Assembly: GCA_958299035.1 (NCBI GenBank)
Contig: CATQJL010000316.1
Coordinates: 14,354,347 to 14,418,346 of the forward strand
Reading direction: 5' to 3'
Source of the DNA: Cylicocyclus nassatus
Taxonomy: Eukaryota; Nematoda; Chromadorea; Rhabditida; Strongylidae
DNA length: 64,000 nucleotides
The notes under the pieces were generated by a model, which did no database searches, was not told where the DNA came from, and saw nothing but the letters and a program-made list of their open reading frames with translations. This document shows positions 51,178-62,300 of the stretch, piece after piece (position 1 is the first letter of the stretch; the number at the start of each line of letters is the position of its first letter). A program made the translations under genes and the position numbers.

Positions 51178-51969
51178 TACATTCTTACTGTTGTGTGCTG
51201 TGGATGTCTTGCCATGCAATCTTAGAAAATCATTATCTTTCCGGATTTTAGCAAGTTTTACAGTTATGATTTTATTGTCAAAGCTTTCGAGTTATAATTT
51301 TGTTTCAAAATGAAAGCTTCAATATCATATTCTACATTACTAGAAAAATTTGCCATGATTTTGGGCACAGGACTTCCGCGCCCGCCTGGTACTTCAACTC
51401 TTGACGGATTAAACCATATTTGGAAATATTTGGTGGTGAACAGACAAATAGAAAATTTCAAAATGTCGTTCTGTGCTGTCGATTGATAGAGTAAGAGACA
51501 AACAACCTGTATGGAGACAAATTTGGATTTTAATGGCAAGAGGTAAAAACCAAATGTGCACGAAAACGTGACATGAATGATGAGGTTGTTCTAGATGGCT
51601 TGAATCGCTTCAAGAATTTTAAAAAGCATATGGGTTTCTTTAGCTTAGGAATGGAATAGGGAAATCATTTGACTAGCTTTAGCTTATTCAAATATTTTCT
51701 TTTCCTGAAAGATGAAATTCTCATAAAATTAGACTATGCCTTATAGTGCAAGATGTGAGAAATTTTCGTGGTCCAGGAGGCTGATCGTGGATGCAAAAAA
51801 AGAGTTGAGGAATAAATATTACCACTCTCGGGAGATGCTTGAGTCGCTCGTGGTAAACAGATCATCCATAAAGGGATTATAGCTTATTTATATGCTATCG
51901 AGCATACCAGTGATATTCTAGCATCTTGTGCAGAGGGATTCACACTTTTAGACGCGCATAACCAACATA

Positions 51970-52663
51970 CCGGGTGTCCTAAACCATGTGAACGTTGCTT
52001 AATCGTTAATAACTCTGCTTAATCGTTAATAATTCTCTTGCTTTCGTGTTTCTCGCGGAGCTTAGGGTACCACTTTACAGAGCGAGGTTCAACTTAGATT
52101 TACAGCATAGAACGAATCATCGATCGTTCTTCATTACTGTAGGATTACGGCGCGAACTTCGACAAGGATTTTAGGCTGTTGGAGGCCATCTTTTGTCTCG
52201 GAACAAAACCACACAAACAAAAACCCCTATACTAAGGTAACGGAAGCAGCTGATTTTGATTATGAGATTTTCACTTTACTGTGATGTTCCTTTCCTAAGT
52301 TATCCCAGGTAAACAGGAAAAATTAAATGCCCAGCATTTGTCAGAAATGTAATTACGCCGTCAAAAAGGCTGAAAACACTCTAAAACGTGTGGAATCAGT
52401 CAATCAATCACGAACACCTTAGTTCACAATTTTAGATTTTTTTGGAGAAATTCTGTCAGTTAGCACTTCTCAAAATGGTTTCACATGCTGAAAGTACCGT
52501 AATCCTACAGTAACGGAGAGCGATCGGTGACTCGCTTTATACTCTAGATCTGTGGATTTAACTTGAATCTCGTTCTTACAGGTGGTGCCTCAAGCTCGGC
52601 GAAAGATATGAAAGCAGGGGAGTTATTAACGATCACAGTGTTCACATTTTTTGGGGCACCCTG
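51970..52663. mobile_element. TA-flanked foldback element, GGGTGTC family, complete copy
   Basis: TA at 51968-51969 and 52664-52665. Left end CCGGGTGTCCTAAACCATG, right end TTTTTTGGGGCACCCTG. Inside the left end GCTTAATCGTTAATAA is duplicated in tandem (about 51996-52035). The arms also carry CTTCATTACTGTAGGATTAC and its inverted partner. Confidence 0.72.
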
Positions 52664-52665
52664 TA

Positions 52666-54166
52666 TTTTAGCGGTAATCTTTTAACTCTACACAGCCTTC
52701 GAAAATCAAAAAGCAGATGAGTTGGCTCTACCAAGCTTTGAGAAATTTTTAGTTCTGAGCGTCAGCCCTTTTCAACATGCGTTGGCATAGAAGCGTATAT
52801 CAGGATGATCGACATGGAAGGACGCAGAAAAATGCTCTCAATATTGACCAAATAATTTGATCTGTAAGCATCATTTTTACCTGATAGATAAGAACATGTT
52901 GCATAAGTGCTCATGTAGCAAATTCAAAATTTCCTCTGAGGCACTTGATCTCTTCTGCAAAATCTTCAAGATGCTTGGAACCCTTCGCAATCTGATACCT
53001 TCAACAGAGTTGCTTTATTCGAAACAGAAATTTAGGCTTTCTCTAATAGCCCTTGAAGATTCTTGGCAACCGCTTGAGTCCACCTGTTGGTAAAATCCTC
53101 AGATTCGACCCTTGAAGTATTTCGCAAGACTTTTTACTACTTGGAAGTCTGGTCATCTTAATAAAATATGAAAAAAAAGAAAAAAAATCATCTCAAAGCA
53201 AAAGCGAGAAAAGAGGGCAAAAATGAAAGCCTTGTTAAAGGAAGTAGAAGTTGACCTTTCATGTTTACGGATAGCGTTGTAAATCTGTAGGCACATAAAG
53301 CACTATGTCAAACCAGTAATTTGAAATTGTTAGGCTTTGAGGGTAGCGCTGAAAAGGGCTTAGGACTAAGCTAATGATGTCTCTATGGTATCTTAGTATA
53401 GATTTATAAATCGTGTATTATCGAAGGATACATGTGTGAGGGCTAGCTTTTCAAGCTGTTTCCTCAGAACTAGTTCTTCTTTCATGAGTTTAGGACTGGC
53501 TTGATGGAGGATGGCATAAGAAGTTAAAGTAAATAACATCAAAATTTCTAGCAGAGAAATCATATCGTTTCTTTTTGGCAGCCCTGAACTATGGTAGCTT
53601 CGAGGTTCTGCAGAGCTGCGACTTGCAGAAAAAAAGGAAAAGTTAGAGAACTTTTAGGTAGTTATTTTCGAAATGCTACTTAACAATTTGTGCAAGCAAC
53701 TTTTTGAGTGTTAATATGGACATAAGGACATATGCACTGTAACAGATGCTAGACCTCAAACCGTTATTAGGGATATTGTAGCAAAAGTACTCAACAGTTA
53801 CTGCGCCTACATCGCAATTTACAAAGTAGAAATGTGGAAAGCACAAATTTAACACAAATTGTTTTAAGATCGCCTTTTCAGAATGAAGACTACCATTGGA
53901 TTTGTAATTTTCATCAACTTAATCTGAAGTTATATATAAGAGTTACATTCGGCTGAGAAGAACGGATATGCGACGATGTTTATATCGGGTGAGGCTCGGC
54001 CAAGACGAGAGATGCCGAAACTCTTAGGAGATGCACGACTTGTGTGCAAATCCTTGTTTTGCTCATTAAGACTTGGTAATTATATTCAGCATGTGTTCGT
54101 GTGGAACCTCTAATGGAACGTAATAGGTCGGGATGAGCTACCGTAACCTGCAGGAGAAGTTTAGCA
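52666..54166. other. No gene recognised
   Basis: Unique AT-rich sequence between a TA-flanked foldback element and a Helitron-like copy; one plus-strand frame at 52857-53093 has no domain or signal motif. Confidence 0.4.
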
Positions 54167-54863
54167 TCTTATATATAAAGCTGAATGTCTGTTTGTCTGT
54201 CTGTCTGTATGTCTGTCTGTCTGTCTGTATGTGTGTACGTATGTTCCGAATAGAAAATTCCATTTCTGAACCGATCGGGACCAAACTTGGCACACATACA
54301 CTTCGGGCCCCGGCGGGTGTCATAGGCTACTTTTCGTATCGATCGATATCGATTTTATCGATTTTTATCGATTTTTTTGCTGAGTTCACCTACGGGGCTG
54401 GGAGTTGGCACAGGGGGGTAATCGAGCATGGGGATTCCGAATACAATATTGGTTTTCAGGATTATCGATTACTTTTATCGATTTTATCGATTTTTTTTGA
54501 AAATTTGAGAAAAAAAAAACCCCACGGGGGTGATCAGCATGCTCGATCACACCCCTGTGCCAAATCCCAGCCCCGTAGCTCAAACTTTGCAAAAAAATCG
54601 ATAAAATCGATAAAAGTAATGCACGATTTTGAAAACTAATATTGTATTCGGAATCCCCATGCTCACTTACCCCCCTGTGCCAACTCCCAGCCCCGTAGCT
54701 CAAATTTTGCAAAAAATCGATAAAATCGATATCGATCGATACGAAAAGTAGCCTATGACACCCGCCGGGGCCCGAAGTGTATGTGTGCCAAGTTTGGTCC
54801 CGATCGGTTCAGAAATGGAATTTTCTATTCGGAACATACGGCGGAGCCGGGTAAGCCAGCTAG
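54167..54863 (+). mobile_element. Helitron-like element containing a large internal palindrome
   Basis: TC start after an A, TGTCTG microsatellite at about 54190-54235, and GTAAGCCAGCTAG end. Between 54238 and 54840 the sequence is an inverted repeat with arms of roughly 265 bp: the motif at 54238 (CGTATGTTCCGAATAG) returns as its reverse complement ending at 54840. Confidence 0.6.
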
Positions 54864-55015
54864 TACCCTATAAATAAACCATGTACTGGGTAACACTGTA
54901 CTGGCTTCACTCTGAGCGACATAACAGAACACATGTCACTTGAAAAAAGAATTCATCCGGGCGAAGTCACCATATTAGGCTCATAACTGAATCGTAATGA
55001 CTGTGAATAAGCATA

Positions 55016-55631
55016 CAGGGTGTCCCAAAAGTATGTATACACTGTTTGATCGTCAATAACTCTCTTCCCAAGAAGTTCTGCTCACAGGCACAATTTTGTA
55101 GAGCTGGCTTCAACTTAGATTACAGTATGGAGCGAACCACCAATCGCTCTTCGTTACTGTAGTATTACGATAGAAACTTTGCTCAAAGCGTCATTGTGGA
55201 CTAATCGTGTTTGAAAAAAAAATTTCCGAAACTTCTGAAAAGTGATATGAGGGTTTTATGCGCGCTGATTTCATTATTCGACCTTTTGGGAGTCTGTAAA
55301 GCTTTTCAGGTGTTGTAATCACAGTCTCAGGAATTTTGAAGACAGCTATTGCGCTTTAACTGGCATAAGTTATGAAGAAAGCATGCAGTAAGATGCAAAA
55401 TTCATATTTTGTTTCAGCGACTTTAATAAGCCCAGTATGAGAATTTCCAGCTCGTTTAGTTTGCTTTCTGAGCCGAAATGGGACCCATAAAATTCAAAAC
55501 GCTTCTTGAAGTTCCCACCGTAATCCTGCAGTAGTGAAGATGATGGGTGATTTGCTCCATACTGCAAATCTAAGTTGGACCTCGCTCTACAGATTGATGC
55601 CAAAAGTTCGCCGATAGGCATCAAAGCAGGG
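55016..55631. mobile_element. GGGTGTC-family foldback element, cut by the LTR retrotransposon
   Basis: Starts CAGGGTGTCCCAAAAG after TA (55014-55015). Internal arms match the element at 51970 (CTTCGTTACTGTAG and partner). Sequence related to that copy stops after AAAGCAGGG, exactly where the LTR begins at 55632; the missing end should lie beyond the window. Confidence 0.7.
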
Positions 55632-55998
55632 TGTCAGCCGCGCCCCTTTTTCTCAGCCCCGCATTACGCGAGTCCGATACTAGAGGGGCCTCGGCTGAGC
55701 CGTCCGATCCGCTCATGGCCAAACGGCCGGGTTATTTATACGGACAAAAACAATAGCGAGCCCTCAGCCAAACAATACAGAAACAATATAGAAACAATAC
55801 AACATTATCCACAGAGGCACATCATTAGACAAATCAAAATCTAAATTTGGCGATCAAGCTCGATGATGTACTTTCCGAGCACTTCGGCAGTTGCATTTGC
55901 AGAGTATCACAAAGCAATAAATCCAGTTTCCATTGCATCCATATCTGCCGCATACATACTGCAATTCCTCTTCCATGTATCGATGTGCTGATCTTACA
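55632..55998 (-). repeat. 3' LTR
   Basis: Direct repeat of 63647-64000. The outer edge at 55632 (TGTCAG on plus) is certain because similarity to the other copy starts exactly there. The inner edge is inferred at 55998, where the minus strand reads TGTAAG, giving TGT...ACA ends and 367 bp; the visible match only proves it to 55985. No strong polypurine tract is visible next to it. Confidence 0.75.
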
Positions 55999-56624
55999 TC
56001 CTCAACGGCGGAATAAGCTGGCCCTGAGCTGATGCTACGAAGGCCTGTCGAATTGATGAATAGGGATATTGCGTCGCATACTACATTCTTTTTCCCTGGC
56101 CGATATACGATGTTAATGTCGTATTCCTGCAGAATGAGCTGATATTTAGCGAGGCGACCAAGTAGATCTTTTCGATGCAGGAGCGCTTTGAGAGGTGCAT
56201 GATCGGTAATGATGGTACACCGAGCACCGTCAATATACGGCCGGAACTGCTGCACTGCATAGACCAACCCTAACGCTTCTAATTCGATAGCCGGATACCT
56301 AGACTCATGCGGGTTTAAAGCCCTACTGGCATAGGCAATGATCTTAATATCCCCATTCTGCTCTTGCTTGAGGACGCCTGCAAGGGCTTTTCCTGAACTG
56401 TCCGTCTCTATTATAAACGGAGTTCCCAACCTTGGGGCTACTAGAATCGGAGCAGATGTTAAAGCTTCCTTCAGTCGTAAAAACGCGATCTCGCATTCTG
56501 GAGTCCAGCGGATTGGCATATCCTTTCTAAGGAGCTGACACAACGGCGTTGCTATGTTCGCGAAACTAGGTATAAAGCGTCGGAAAAACGAACACATTCC
56601 CATAAAAGCACGAACTTCGGTCAC
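55999..56624 (-). pseudogene. Pol, second part: RT thumb/connection and RNase H, frame-shifted and truncated
   Basis: Continues the reverse transcriptase in another frame: TEVRAFMGMCSFFRRFIP, then RNase H with ETDSSG (D about 75), IELEALGLVYAVQQFR, ITDHAPLKAL and the closing RPGKKNVVCDAIS. After that only about 60-75 bp remain before the LTR, and the frame runs into the LTR to a stop at 55854. There is no HHCC finger and no DDE integrase, so integrase and anything after it were lost by a deletion. Confidence 0.85.
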
Positions 56625-56688
56625 GTTAGTCGGCGTTGGGTATCTATCTATGACCTTCGTCTTTTCAGGATTGGGCTGGATCCCATCC

Positions 56689-58722
56689 TTACTCCTTACT
56701 CAGGACGAATCCCAAGAATCTGATCTTGTCTCTGGCAAATTCACATTTTGCCGCTTTTAGCTTCATCCCTATCTGTTCAATCTTCCCTAAGACTTCATCG
56801 ATGTCTTGAAGGTGCTCCTGGGCTGTTTCCGACGTGATTATTAAATCGTCTATGTAGATGAAAACCCGCGCCTTTAAGATTCGTTTGAAGTCTTCCATGA
56901 TGCGTTGAAAGGTAGCCGGGGCACCCTTGAGACCCGTGGGCATACGGATAAATTCAAAGGCTCCGAGAAAACACGCAAACGCTGTCCTTTCACAATGTTT
57001 TTCTTCCAGAGGGATCTGAAAGAAGCCTTGCTGAAAGTCCAGCGAGGTGTAAAAACATTGGTTTGCGCATAAATCTAAGATGTCCTGGATGTTGGGTAGG
57101 ATAGATTGTCGTGCGCGGGTGATGGCGTTAAGCCCTCGGAAGTCAATAGTAAACCGCCAGCTAGCGGAGTCCTTTTTCCGCACTAGAACGATAGGGGCGC
57201 AAAAGGGGGAATTGCTTTCGCGTATCATGCCATGTTCCAACATTTGGAAAATCTGCCGTTGAATTTCCGCTCTTTTCTCAAGGGGCACCCGGTAGATCTT
57301 GCGCGCCGGGATTTCGGCGTTCTTTATCAAATCTATCCGATGTCTAATGGGTCCATTATAATGGCCTAAACGACCATCTGGGCCTACGAATGCATTGGTG
57401 TGTCTTCTCAGAATCTCTTTCAGGGTTTCCAAGTCCTTAGGTGTTAGGGTGGATGCGGAGAAATCTATCTCTGTGACGACATCGTACCAATTTGCCCCAG
57501 GGAGAGCGAATGTCGGCATTCGACTTTCCCAATCCGCTTCCGGAGGTACATATGGTAGTGCTAATCGATCCCGAAAGTCTACCTGGGATATTTGGGCTGC
57601 GGGTTCGAGATATCGAATGCCCCTAAAGCTGTTTATCCCATAGACCTCGGCGGGTGCTTCCGGTAAAGGGGTAGCTGACGCAATGTGCATCCCTTGATAG
57701 AGAAATATGTTGGAGTAAGAAGGATTCATGATTAGCAAACTACATCTACCATCGAAGGTGGGAGTGGTTAGTGATCGTCCTACGATAAATAATTCCGGGA
57801 AAGGCCGAAAGTTATCCTCGATTAAGAAATCCACTGGGCAGGTTGAAAAATAGCCCTGTATAATAGCGGGGACGATGTTATTGGATCGACTAGCTAGCAC
57901 CGTGTCCTGCGTCAACCGAACCTTATACGGCGGAGCTCTTGCGAGCTCGGCTAGTAACATAGCGTTCGACAGTGGGGTCATGTCCTCCTCCACTGCATCC
58001 AAGGGTCGGATTAACTTGACTACTTCGGAACGGAATTTCGAGCTGATAGTAACGACATGTTGATGAAAATCAAGTGTCAATACATATCCACGCTGATTGA
58101 GTCGCGTAATAAAATCTGACCCAAGGAGAAGGGAAGCCGGACAATCGTCATTTTCGGCCACATAGAAAACATGATCAATTTGAAGAAAATCCGCGATACT
58201 GATGTTAAGTAAGAAAGGGCCTAGCAACGTCACACCCGTGCCGTTTGCAGCCTTCGCGACTATTCTTTCAAGCTTATTCTTAGTCAGGTCAATTCCTGCT
58301 GCGATAAGGTCGGATTTTCGTCCATAGGAGACAGAAGCTCCGCTGTCAATTAAGGCCGTTAGAGGGTGTCCCTGCTTCTTTTGGAATAACCCGGCGCTTA
58401 GCTCAAGGCTAACTTGGATGTAGGAAAGATGATAGTGTCGGGTGTCCTTGTAAGCTAGCGCATAAACTCGCGGGATAAAAAGGGATTCTTGGGGTCTTTC
58501 CGATTGCGGTCTTAAGTCCTGTGAAGGTTCTCCTTCCTCTACTACCAGGGTATTCACCTTTATCTTTTTCCCTTTCCGTCCTTTCTTACTAGCCAAAGAT
58601 GAGGCAGCTAGCCCAATTAGTGTGGTCGCTGCAGTTCCCGCTATCTTCCTAATCAAATACCATTTGATAAGCCAGTATCCAGCAAAAACTAAGAAAGCAA
58701 CCACAAAAATAGGGGCCACTGT
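56689..58722 (-). CDS. Pol, first part: aspartic protease and reverse transcriptase
   Basis: Frame of 676 codons (counted from the GTG at 58719) that is continuous upstream with the env-like membrane segment. Residues 5-23 are hydrophobic, then a basic linker (KKGRKGKKIKV). Protease active site LIDSGAS at about 121-127 in a retropepsin-like context. Reverse transcriptase from about 490: FTIDFRGLN, PTGLKGAPATFQ, and the catalytic YIDD at 622-625. The final FLGFVLSK shows that the frame ends inside the reverse transcriptase, where a 7-bp duplication (56686-56699) shifts it. DNA synthesis from the RNA template occurs in cytoplasmic particles. Confidence 0.9.
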   Translation of the reverse strand, partial: TVAPIFVVAFLVFAGYWLIKWYLIRKIAGTAATTLIGLAASSLASKKGRKGKKIKVNTLVVEEGEPSQDLRPQSERPQESLFIPRVYALAYKDTRHYHLSYIQVSLELSAGLFQKKQGHPLTALIDSGASVSYGRKSDLIAAGIDLTKNKLERIVAKAANGTGVTLLGPFLLNISIADFLQIDHVFYVAENDDCPASLLLGSDFITRLNQRGYVLTLDFHQHVVTISSKFRSEVVKLIRPLDAVEEDMTPLSNAMLLAELARAPPYKVRLTQDTVLASRSNNIVPAIIQGYFSTCPVDFLIEDNFRPFPELFIVGRSLTTPTFDGRCSLLIMNPSYSNIFLYQGMHIASATPLPEAPAEVYGINSFRGIRYLEPAAQISQVDFRDRLALPYVPPEADWESRMPTFALPGANWYDVVTEIDFSASTLTPKDLETLKEILRRHTNAFVGPDGRLGHYNGPIRHRIDLIKNAEIPARKIYRVPLEKRAEIQRQIFQMLEHGMIRESNSPFCAPIVLVRKKDSASWRFTIDFRGLNAITRARQSILPNIQDILDLCANQCFYTSLDFQQGFFQIPLEEKHCERTAFACFLGAFEFIRMPTGLKGAPATFQRIMEDFKRILKARVFIYIDDLIITSETAQEHLQDIDEVLGKIEQIGMKLKAAKCEFARDKIRFLGFVLSKE

Positions 58723-60970
58723 CTATAATAAGAAATATAATATGGACCATTTGATCTTATCTACCCCTGCAGAAAGCCTAGCGGTCGTTGCTTCGTACAT
58801 AGATTTTATGCTGTACCCTATTGATTTGGTAGCATTTTGCATGTGGGCTAGCGCATCATCGAAAAACCCTCGTTTCTGACGTATCTCAGAAGTGCGGCGA
58901 AAATCCTCTACAAACATGATGGTGGGTCAAACAAAAATGGACGGGCTTTTCTGTCCATTATCATTGCCGGCGGCCATAAACTTTGAACTCCATCAATTTT
59001 TTCGCTGCCTATGTACGGACATTCCAGAGTCCGCGATATTTCCGCGGACTCTGGAACCAGATCTTCGGTTCCCGGGAGAGAAAACCAGAACTCTGCTTCA
59101 CCTATCAGAACTGAAGTCAATAAGTAACACGTTCCATTCACCTCATGATCCTCGACCATTCTAGCCATCATCACTGGTTTACATCGAGATATTAGGATTT
59201 CCTCATCAAGAACAATGGCGGCGATATCTTCCCGGTCCAGCAGGATCCGTGCCATCGCAGTAGGGTCTACCTGGCGAAGGGCTAGGATCTGCTGCATCCG
59301 AAGATACTGTCGCTTACAGATGTTGTTAAAATTTATTCTGGTAACAGTATCACTATCACGGATAACATAGGGCGATGTTCTTGGCTTCGTTCGGGAAGAT
59401 TTTGTCCTCCATTGTAGATGGTTTCGAGATTAATCGAGGAGGAAGGAGTTGAGGCTCGGTAGGGTTCGGCGGCACCGTTGGGCTAGATTTCCGCGCTGGC
59501 TTCCGCGTATTGACCATCGATGTTGCTGTCGATCGAGGCTGACGTTGCGTGATAGTGGTTGCCATAGTTGTTTTCGAAGTCGTGGTTGGTACAGATGATG
59601 TTGCTGTCGACGTTATCTGAAAAACATATGAAGGTGTTAAAGGTTTCGAAGGTGGAATGTAAGACTCATCAACATAAGGGATGGTAGCATTTTTAGATAT
59701 AGATGGATCGAATTGGATAGATAGAGGCCCAAATTCTTCATTGAGATAATCGTCAAAGATATTAGACAATCCTGATTCAAGGTCTCGACGGATCTGAAAT
59801 TCTGCATATGTTAGCGCTCGGCTACGCAAGATTCGCTTGAATAAATCCAACTGCTTTTGCTATACTCCCCGTACCGTACCGTGCGCAAGGCGCTAATATG
59901 CGGAGCTTCTTCCGCATATAGCTGACATCTTCTTTGAAAGTCGCGGTTGGTGACATTTAACCGTCTAATTTCATTCACTAGGGCAGGTTCAGTAATGGGG
60001 CGCACCGGGAAAGGTGGTACTTGTTCAATATCCCTGATGAAGTAGAGTTTCGTAATAAGAGGAACGACTTCTTTGGAGACTAACTCATAGGTGGAGGTTC
60101 TGCCTGAGGCGTCTGTCCACCGACCTACGCTTCCTTCCTACGTCCTCTACTAAGCATCGAAATAAAGTCTTGTATCTGAACTCCAGGGGGAACTTGAGGA
60201 AAGGCTACCAGATGACCTGAGGTAGTAAGATAGACATCGTGAATACTACAATGTCTCATTAGGGTGGCCTGGAGATAGAAATTAGAGTGCAATTGTAGAG
60301 TGACTTCATTTTCAGGAATGACAACATAAGATGATGTTACTAGCGCGTCATAGGTCCCAATAAGTTGGAGTTTGCAAAAAGGAGGAGCCGAAATGGGTTC
60401 TCAAATTACTACCGCCGTTGGGGTAAGGCAACTACCTTTTTGAATGGTACAATTTCGTAAGTCTGCCAAGGGACTTATTAAAGTTCTCCCATCAAAAGAA
60501 GCTAATTCGCCCGTTTCCATCGAGTACAAGGTTCTCAGATGGATGGCTGAACCCATAGGGGTATAGACGAATCGGCATCTTTCGATCTCTGATGTCATAT
60601 AGAGTCCTTCCGTCACACGCTGCATTGGGTGTCCTCTTACCTTATAGATCGTCTTTGCAACCCTACAATCTTCCGCGGACATAGGTATTCTCATCCGATC
60701 TACTATGGAGTAGGAAGTACGAATATATAGAATATTATATACTGATACTTTAATGACATCTTGGTAACACCTAACTCCAGGAAATCGCAAGGGATCAGTC
60801 TTTACTCCAAATAGTTGGACCTTAGTAGCGATCATTGGTTCTCCAGGATACGAACGACACCGTTATGGGCTTCGGCAATTGTAAAGACTGCACGAACTGA
60901 GAAGTTCCGCAGATTTGATATGGGGAGATGATGGTGAATAACGAAAAGAGGCAAGCAATGCAAAAGAGGT
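58640..60970 (-). pseudogene. Env-like membrane glycoprotein block between gag and protease, broken
   Basis: Successive open frames on the minus strand (60835-60401, a same-frame continuation to about 60127, 60005-59811, 59850-59356, 59297-58908, 58917-58723) read like one protein interrupted by a TGA at 60403-60401, a TAG at 58725-58723 and at least four frame changes. Features in order: signal-like hydrophobic segment (in the gag frame), a Cys-containing ectodomain-like part, a Thr/Ser/Pro mucin-like stretch (about 59640-59450), a second Cys-containing part (GTCYLLTSVLIG, LECPYI), then a membrane segment FVVAFLVFAGYWLI with a basic cytoplasmic side leading into the protease. I do not recognise the glycoprotein family. 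Signal, Cys-rich ectodomain, mucin stretch and TM make env-like the best reading; the breaks mean this copy does not encode it whole. Confidence 0.55.
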
Positions 60971-61991
60971 TCGCAGGAGGCAAAGGTAAAGCACCTGATG
61001 GTTTCTTAGCCGGGTTAATTGCTCGCGGTGGATATACCGCCGGGTCAATATTCTGTGGCGGGTGTGGAGGAAAAGCCCCCATTTCCTGAGCCATTTCCGG
61101 TGGATGATATTGGGCCGATGGTGGAAAATAGGTCGGAGGATAGGCAAAATAACCCCCAGAGGTCGAAAAGGGGTTCCTGAGCATACCGCGTGCGCGAAAC
61201 GGAAAATTAGGCCGCGAACTCCCTCTCATGTTGAAGTTGTAAGAAAGGCCCGGCCGTCGCTGTCCTCTTCCTCGTCCTCGAGGAGCGGGACCTCCACGGC
61301 CAGATGTTTCAGGGCCTGATCGGAATGGTCGGTTTCGCGCCAAGGAAAGGTTATTGAGCTGTTCCTGCATTTTCTCAAGCTTATCGCTGATTACAAGAGA
61401 GTTGACCTTCCTTAAAGCATCATGCTCCTCGGCCCGCTCTTGATCTAAGATTCGGGCTTCCTTTTCTGCGCTGGACACAACTTCATCGTAGTCCTCCTTC
61501 TTTGGCAGCCGTCTTATAGCCTTCCGTATGTCCGACCTAAGACCCTTGACAAAGACATCTATGGCTAACTGAGATATAATGCGCTTATCCTGCCCCTGGT
61601 ACGCTATCTTAGCCTTCGCTAATACCTTTCGCGCAAATTCTCCAACTGAATCCTTACCTTGCCTTAGCCCATGTAGTTCATCGCGGACGTTACTTAGGAG
61701 CGCTTCATTCTTACATTTTTTTGCCAATTGCAAAACCAAATCTTCCCAAGACATGGTTTTAGCATTTTCGATGGAGTTATATTTGAGCTTAGCCGACCCC
61801 GTTAGAAACATGGGTAGTAAAATCTTAGCATCCGGATAAGGGATATCAAACCGATCTATCGTATCCACATAGTCCTCAAGGAACTCTTCGAAGGTTCTAT
61901 CACCTATTCCGGGGAATTTTTCGATTCGTTCGTTTAGAACCTTGTAGGAACGATAGATAGGATGCTCAGGATCTGCGCGTCTGAGTTGATC

Positions 61992-62025
<34 letters not shown>

Positions 62026-62300
62026 CCTTGTTGATTCTGACACTGGTCTTGTTGGTTTCGGCGCTGGTCTTGTTGATTTTGATCCTGCTGAGCTCCAGAT
62101 CCGCCTTGACCGTTTTGAGCCATTTCTGCTTCAAATTTGAAGGGACTTAGGCTTATGTATTCTTGTTTCAACTGCTCTTCGAGTTCTCGTAGCTGTTCTT
62201 GCAGTACTCTCTTCCTGATTCTTTCTGGGGTGCTGTATGGAGAAGAATACGGAGACTCGCTCTTCTTTGCTTTCGATTTGGACCGAGTTATAGGTGCCAG
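60822..62300 (-). CDS. Gag polyprotein (capsid/nucleocapsid)
   Basis: Structural protein of the particle. The first ATG giving a sensible start is MAQNGQGG (near 62120), but the frame is open upstream to 62300 with a charged coiled segment (QEQLRELEEQLKQ). Features in order: Q-rich tract; a retrotransposon Gag domain over roughly residues 100-200 of the 449-residue frame from 62171 (FLTGSAKLKYN, WEDLVLQLAKKC, GKDSVGEFARK); a basic RGG-type region (RGRGRGQRR) instead of a CCHC zinc knuckle; a Pro/Tyr-rich stretch. The last 50 residues are unlike Gag: a hydrophobic LFCIACLFSLFTIIS segment (about 60970-60915) followed by a polar stretch, resembling a signal peptide that leads into the next block. 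Confidence 0.85.
61992..62024 (-). repeat. CAG repeat encoding a polyglutamine run in Gag
   Basis: About eleven CAG codons in a row in the Gag frame (CTG on plus). It sits in a Q/N/D-rich segment with imperfect NQQDQ-type repeats. Confidence 0.85.
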
